Shown here piece by piece: positions 33,740 to 35,025 of a DNA stretch of 35,025 nt; the stretch's first letter is position 1; every line of letters starts with the position of its first letter. The notes under the pieces are model-generated. The model searched no databases. It worked only from the letters and a program-made list of their open reading frames with translations, and was not told the origin of the DNA. A program made the translations under genes and the position numbers. The DNA comes from JBHHYU01 sp046757725. Lineage in GTDB: Bacteria; Desulfobacterota; Binatia; UBA9968. The stretch spans positions 1 through 35,025 of the forward strand of contig JBHHYU010000021.1 in assembly GCA_046757725.1 (NCBI GenBank). The letters run 5' to 3'.

Positions 33740-34756
33740 TTAATTTTTGCTCTTATCCACAAGCCGGTCTTGTGCCAGCCATGGCATCATAGACCTCAAT
33801 TGTGCTCCCACCTTTTCCAAGGGATGATTTCGTGCTTCCTTTCTGAGCTCGCCAAAATGGGGCTGTCCGCAACGGAATTCGGTAATCCACTCGTCGGCAA
33901 ATTTACCCGATTGTATATCGCTCAGAATATTTTGCATGGACCGGCGGACCTCGGGTCCGATGACCTTCTTACCCCGTGTGAGATCTCCATACTCAGCGGT
34001 ATTGCTGATCGAATATCGCATATTCGTCAAACCGCCCTCATAGATAAGATCCACAATCAGCTTGACCTCATGGACGCACTCGAAATAGGCCATCTCCGGT
34101 GGGTAGCCGGCGGCAGCCAACGTCTCATAACCAGCCTGGATCAAGGCTGTAAGCCCGCCGCACAAAACCGCCTGTTCACCAAAAAGATCTGTTTCCGTCT
34201 CATCTTTGAATGTCGTTTCAATCACCGCGGCGCGCGCACCACCGATGGCGCTGGCATAGGCTAAGCCCACCGATTTGGTATTACCGGAAGGATCCTGCTC
34301 GACGGCCAAGAGACAAGGCACCCCTCTCCCCTTTTCAAACTCACTGCGAACCAGGTGCCCGGGCCCCTTGGGGGCTACCATAAAGATATTTATTCCTGAG
34401 GGTGGAACAATCCTTTTGAAATGGATATTAAAACCGTGGCCAAAGGCTAAATAGTTCCCGTTTTTGAGTCCAGGCTTAATATCCTTTTCATAAACCTCTC
34501 CCTGAAGCTCATCCGGCAGGAGAACCATCACAATATCCCCTGCCTTGACGGCATCGGCAGTTTCCATAACTTTCAGGCCGGCCTTTTCCGCCTTAGGCCA
34601 TGATCCGCTCCCCTGCTTTAGCCCCACCACGACCTCAACTCCTGAATCTTTCAAGTTATTGGCATGCGCATGGCCCTGGCTTCCGTAACCAAGCACTGCC
34701 ACTCGCTTGCCGTTAAGCTGTCTTAAATCTGCATCTCGATCATAATAGACCTGCAT
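33740..34756 (-). CDS. ilvC: Ketol-acid reductoisomerase (class I)
   Basis: 338 residues from the ATG at 34756 (start MQVYYDRDADLRQLNGKRVA), the usual start and length; GGAGGG lies at the right distance. An in-frame start at 34813 would add 19 residues unlike the family. The NADPH fold has VLGYGSQGHAHANNL; the C-terminal knotted domain carries the Mg-binding region (DETETDLFGEQAVLCGGL). It isomerises and reduces acetohydroxy acids for valine and isoleucine, feeding LeuA with 2-oxoisovalerate after IlvD. It leads the operon ilvC-psd-pssA. Confidence 0.97.
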   Translation of the reverse strand: MQVYYDRDADLRQLNGKRVAVLGYGSQGHAHANNLKDSGVEVVVGLKQGSGSWPKAEKAGLKVMETADAVKAGDIVMVLLPDELQGEVYEKDIKPGLKNGNYLAFGHGFNIHFKRIVPPSGINIFMVAPKGPGHLVRSEFEKGRGVPCLLAVEQDPSGNTKSVGLAYASAIGGARAAVIETTFKDETETDLFGEQAVLCGGLTALIQAGYETLAAAGYPPEMAYFECVHEVKLIVDLIYEGGLTNMRYSISNTAEYGDLTRGKKVIGPEVRRSMQNILSDIQSGKFADEWITEFRCGQPHFGELRKEARNHPLEKVGAQLRSMMPWLAQDRLVDKSKN

Positions 34757-34784
34757 CACATCCCTCCACGAATAACTAAACATT

Positions 34785-34813
34785 AGAATATATCTTAGAG
34801 CTCTCTGATGCAA
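34785..34813 (-). promoter_or_regulatory. Possible ilvC promoter
   Basis: On the minus strand TTGCAT (34813-34808), 17 bp, TATTCT (34790-34785); TATATT with a 15-bp spacer overlaps it. It gives a short leader of about 20 nt before the ilvC ATG at 34756. The -35 lies 9 bp from the left end of repeat copy 6. Confidence 0.4.
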
Positions 34814-34821
34814 CCTGCATC

Positions 34822-35025
34822 CGGCTCTAGCGTAAAAAGTGTGGTTCCTCAGGAGAAAACCTTCCGGCCTGAGTCAATAGGTCACTGCCTCGACGGCCAC
34901 CCTTCCGTCCCCCTTCGGGTGAGCTTTCCAACGGCCTAGGCCTGCCTTAAACCTCCACGTCCCTGTGCCCCAGACCCAAGCCCGCATTTCTTACCGGGTC
35001 GCGAAGCGAGGGCGCGCAGATGCCC
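34822..35025 (+). repeat. Dispersed TIR repeat, copy 6 (truncated by window end)
   Basis: Plus-orientation copy. The left end CTAGCGTAAAAAGTGTGGTT followed by CCTCAGGAGAAAACC is well preserved, and the blocks GAGTCAATAGG, GTGAGCTTTCCAACGGCCT and CTCCACGTCCCTGTGC follow. From about 34972 the sequence departs from the other copies (CAGACCCAAGCCC onward), so the right part may be deleted or replaced. The far end is outside the window. Confidence 0.85.

Noticed and set aside
1..35025. CRISPR array, tRNA or rRNA genes
   Set aside because: No regularly spaced short direct repeats, no cloverleaf-like segment and no rRNA-like sequence was seen; the dispersed repeats are too long and too far apart for CRISPR.

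Overview
The window reads as chromosomal DNA of a free-living Gram-negative bacterium: a murein lytic transglycosylase, a lipoprotein-type peptide-binding protein, a Zn-cysteine HemB, a glutamate (C5) haem pathway and short-form phosphatidylserine decarboxylase. The gene orders ccsA-hemA-hemC-cobA/hemD-hemB and ilvC-psd-pssA-leuA-leuB are the kind seen in Nitrospirota, Methylomirabilota (NC10) and Desulfobacterota-like lineages. I favour that group (NC10 is my best guess), but this is inference from gene order; no rRNA or other phylogenetic marker is present.

Layout. 1-3300 (minus): an ECF sigma factor, its zinc-finger anti-sigma factor and a secreted DUF4139 protein. Both the sigma gene and the DUF4139 gene are preceded by the same promoter architecture, GGAACTT-15 bp-GTCTA(A/C), which points to a small self-regulated envelope-stress regulon. 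3900-5200: a cupin and an EthD-like small protein behind a perfect TTGACA-17-TATAAT promoter, then an 84-residue orphan. 5350-13333 (minus): tetrapyrrole block mltD-like, siroheme dehydrogenase/chelatase, ccsA, hemA, hemC, cobA-hemD fusion, hemB; it makes uroporphyrinogen III from glutamyl-tRNA and branches to siroheme. 13389-16664 (plus): a three-gene peptide/nickel-type ABC importer (binding protein, two permeases) with no ATPase genes beside it. 17141-19485: an unrecognised 209-residue protein, a hemerythrin-like protein and a class III CoA-transferase. 20065-20642: a 578-bp island bounded by 24-bp inverted repeats holding one small excisionase-like gene. 20708-27737 (minus): aroF-like, truA, an alpha/beta hydrolase, leuC, leuD, a DUF3108 protein and a dienelactone hydrolase. 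28343-34756 (minus): ilvC, psd, pssA, leuA, leuB, asd, i.e. branched-chain amino acid and aspartate-family synthesis interleaved with phosphatidylethanolamine synthesis; a terminator-like hairpin separates pssA from leuA.

The most striking non-coding feature is a family of about 290-350 bp dispersed repeats, six copies in 35 kb (two cut by the window edges), in both orientations. Their outer ends are related inverted repeats (left GTAAAAAGTGTGGTTCCTCAG), so they look like miniature non-autonomous mobile elements. They lie between gene blocks and largely define the block borders. Two copies in the same orientation sit directly upstream of the likely promoters of aroF and ilvC. Other points worth a second look are the altered substrate-binding motifs in the DAHP-synthase-like protein and a structured 238-bp gap inside the otherwise compact hem operon.
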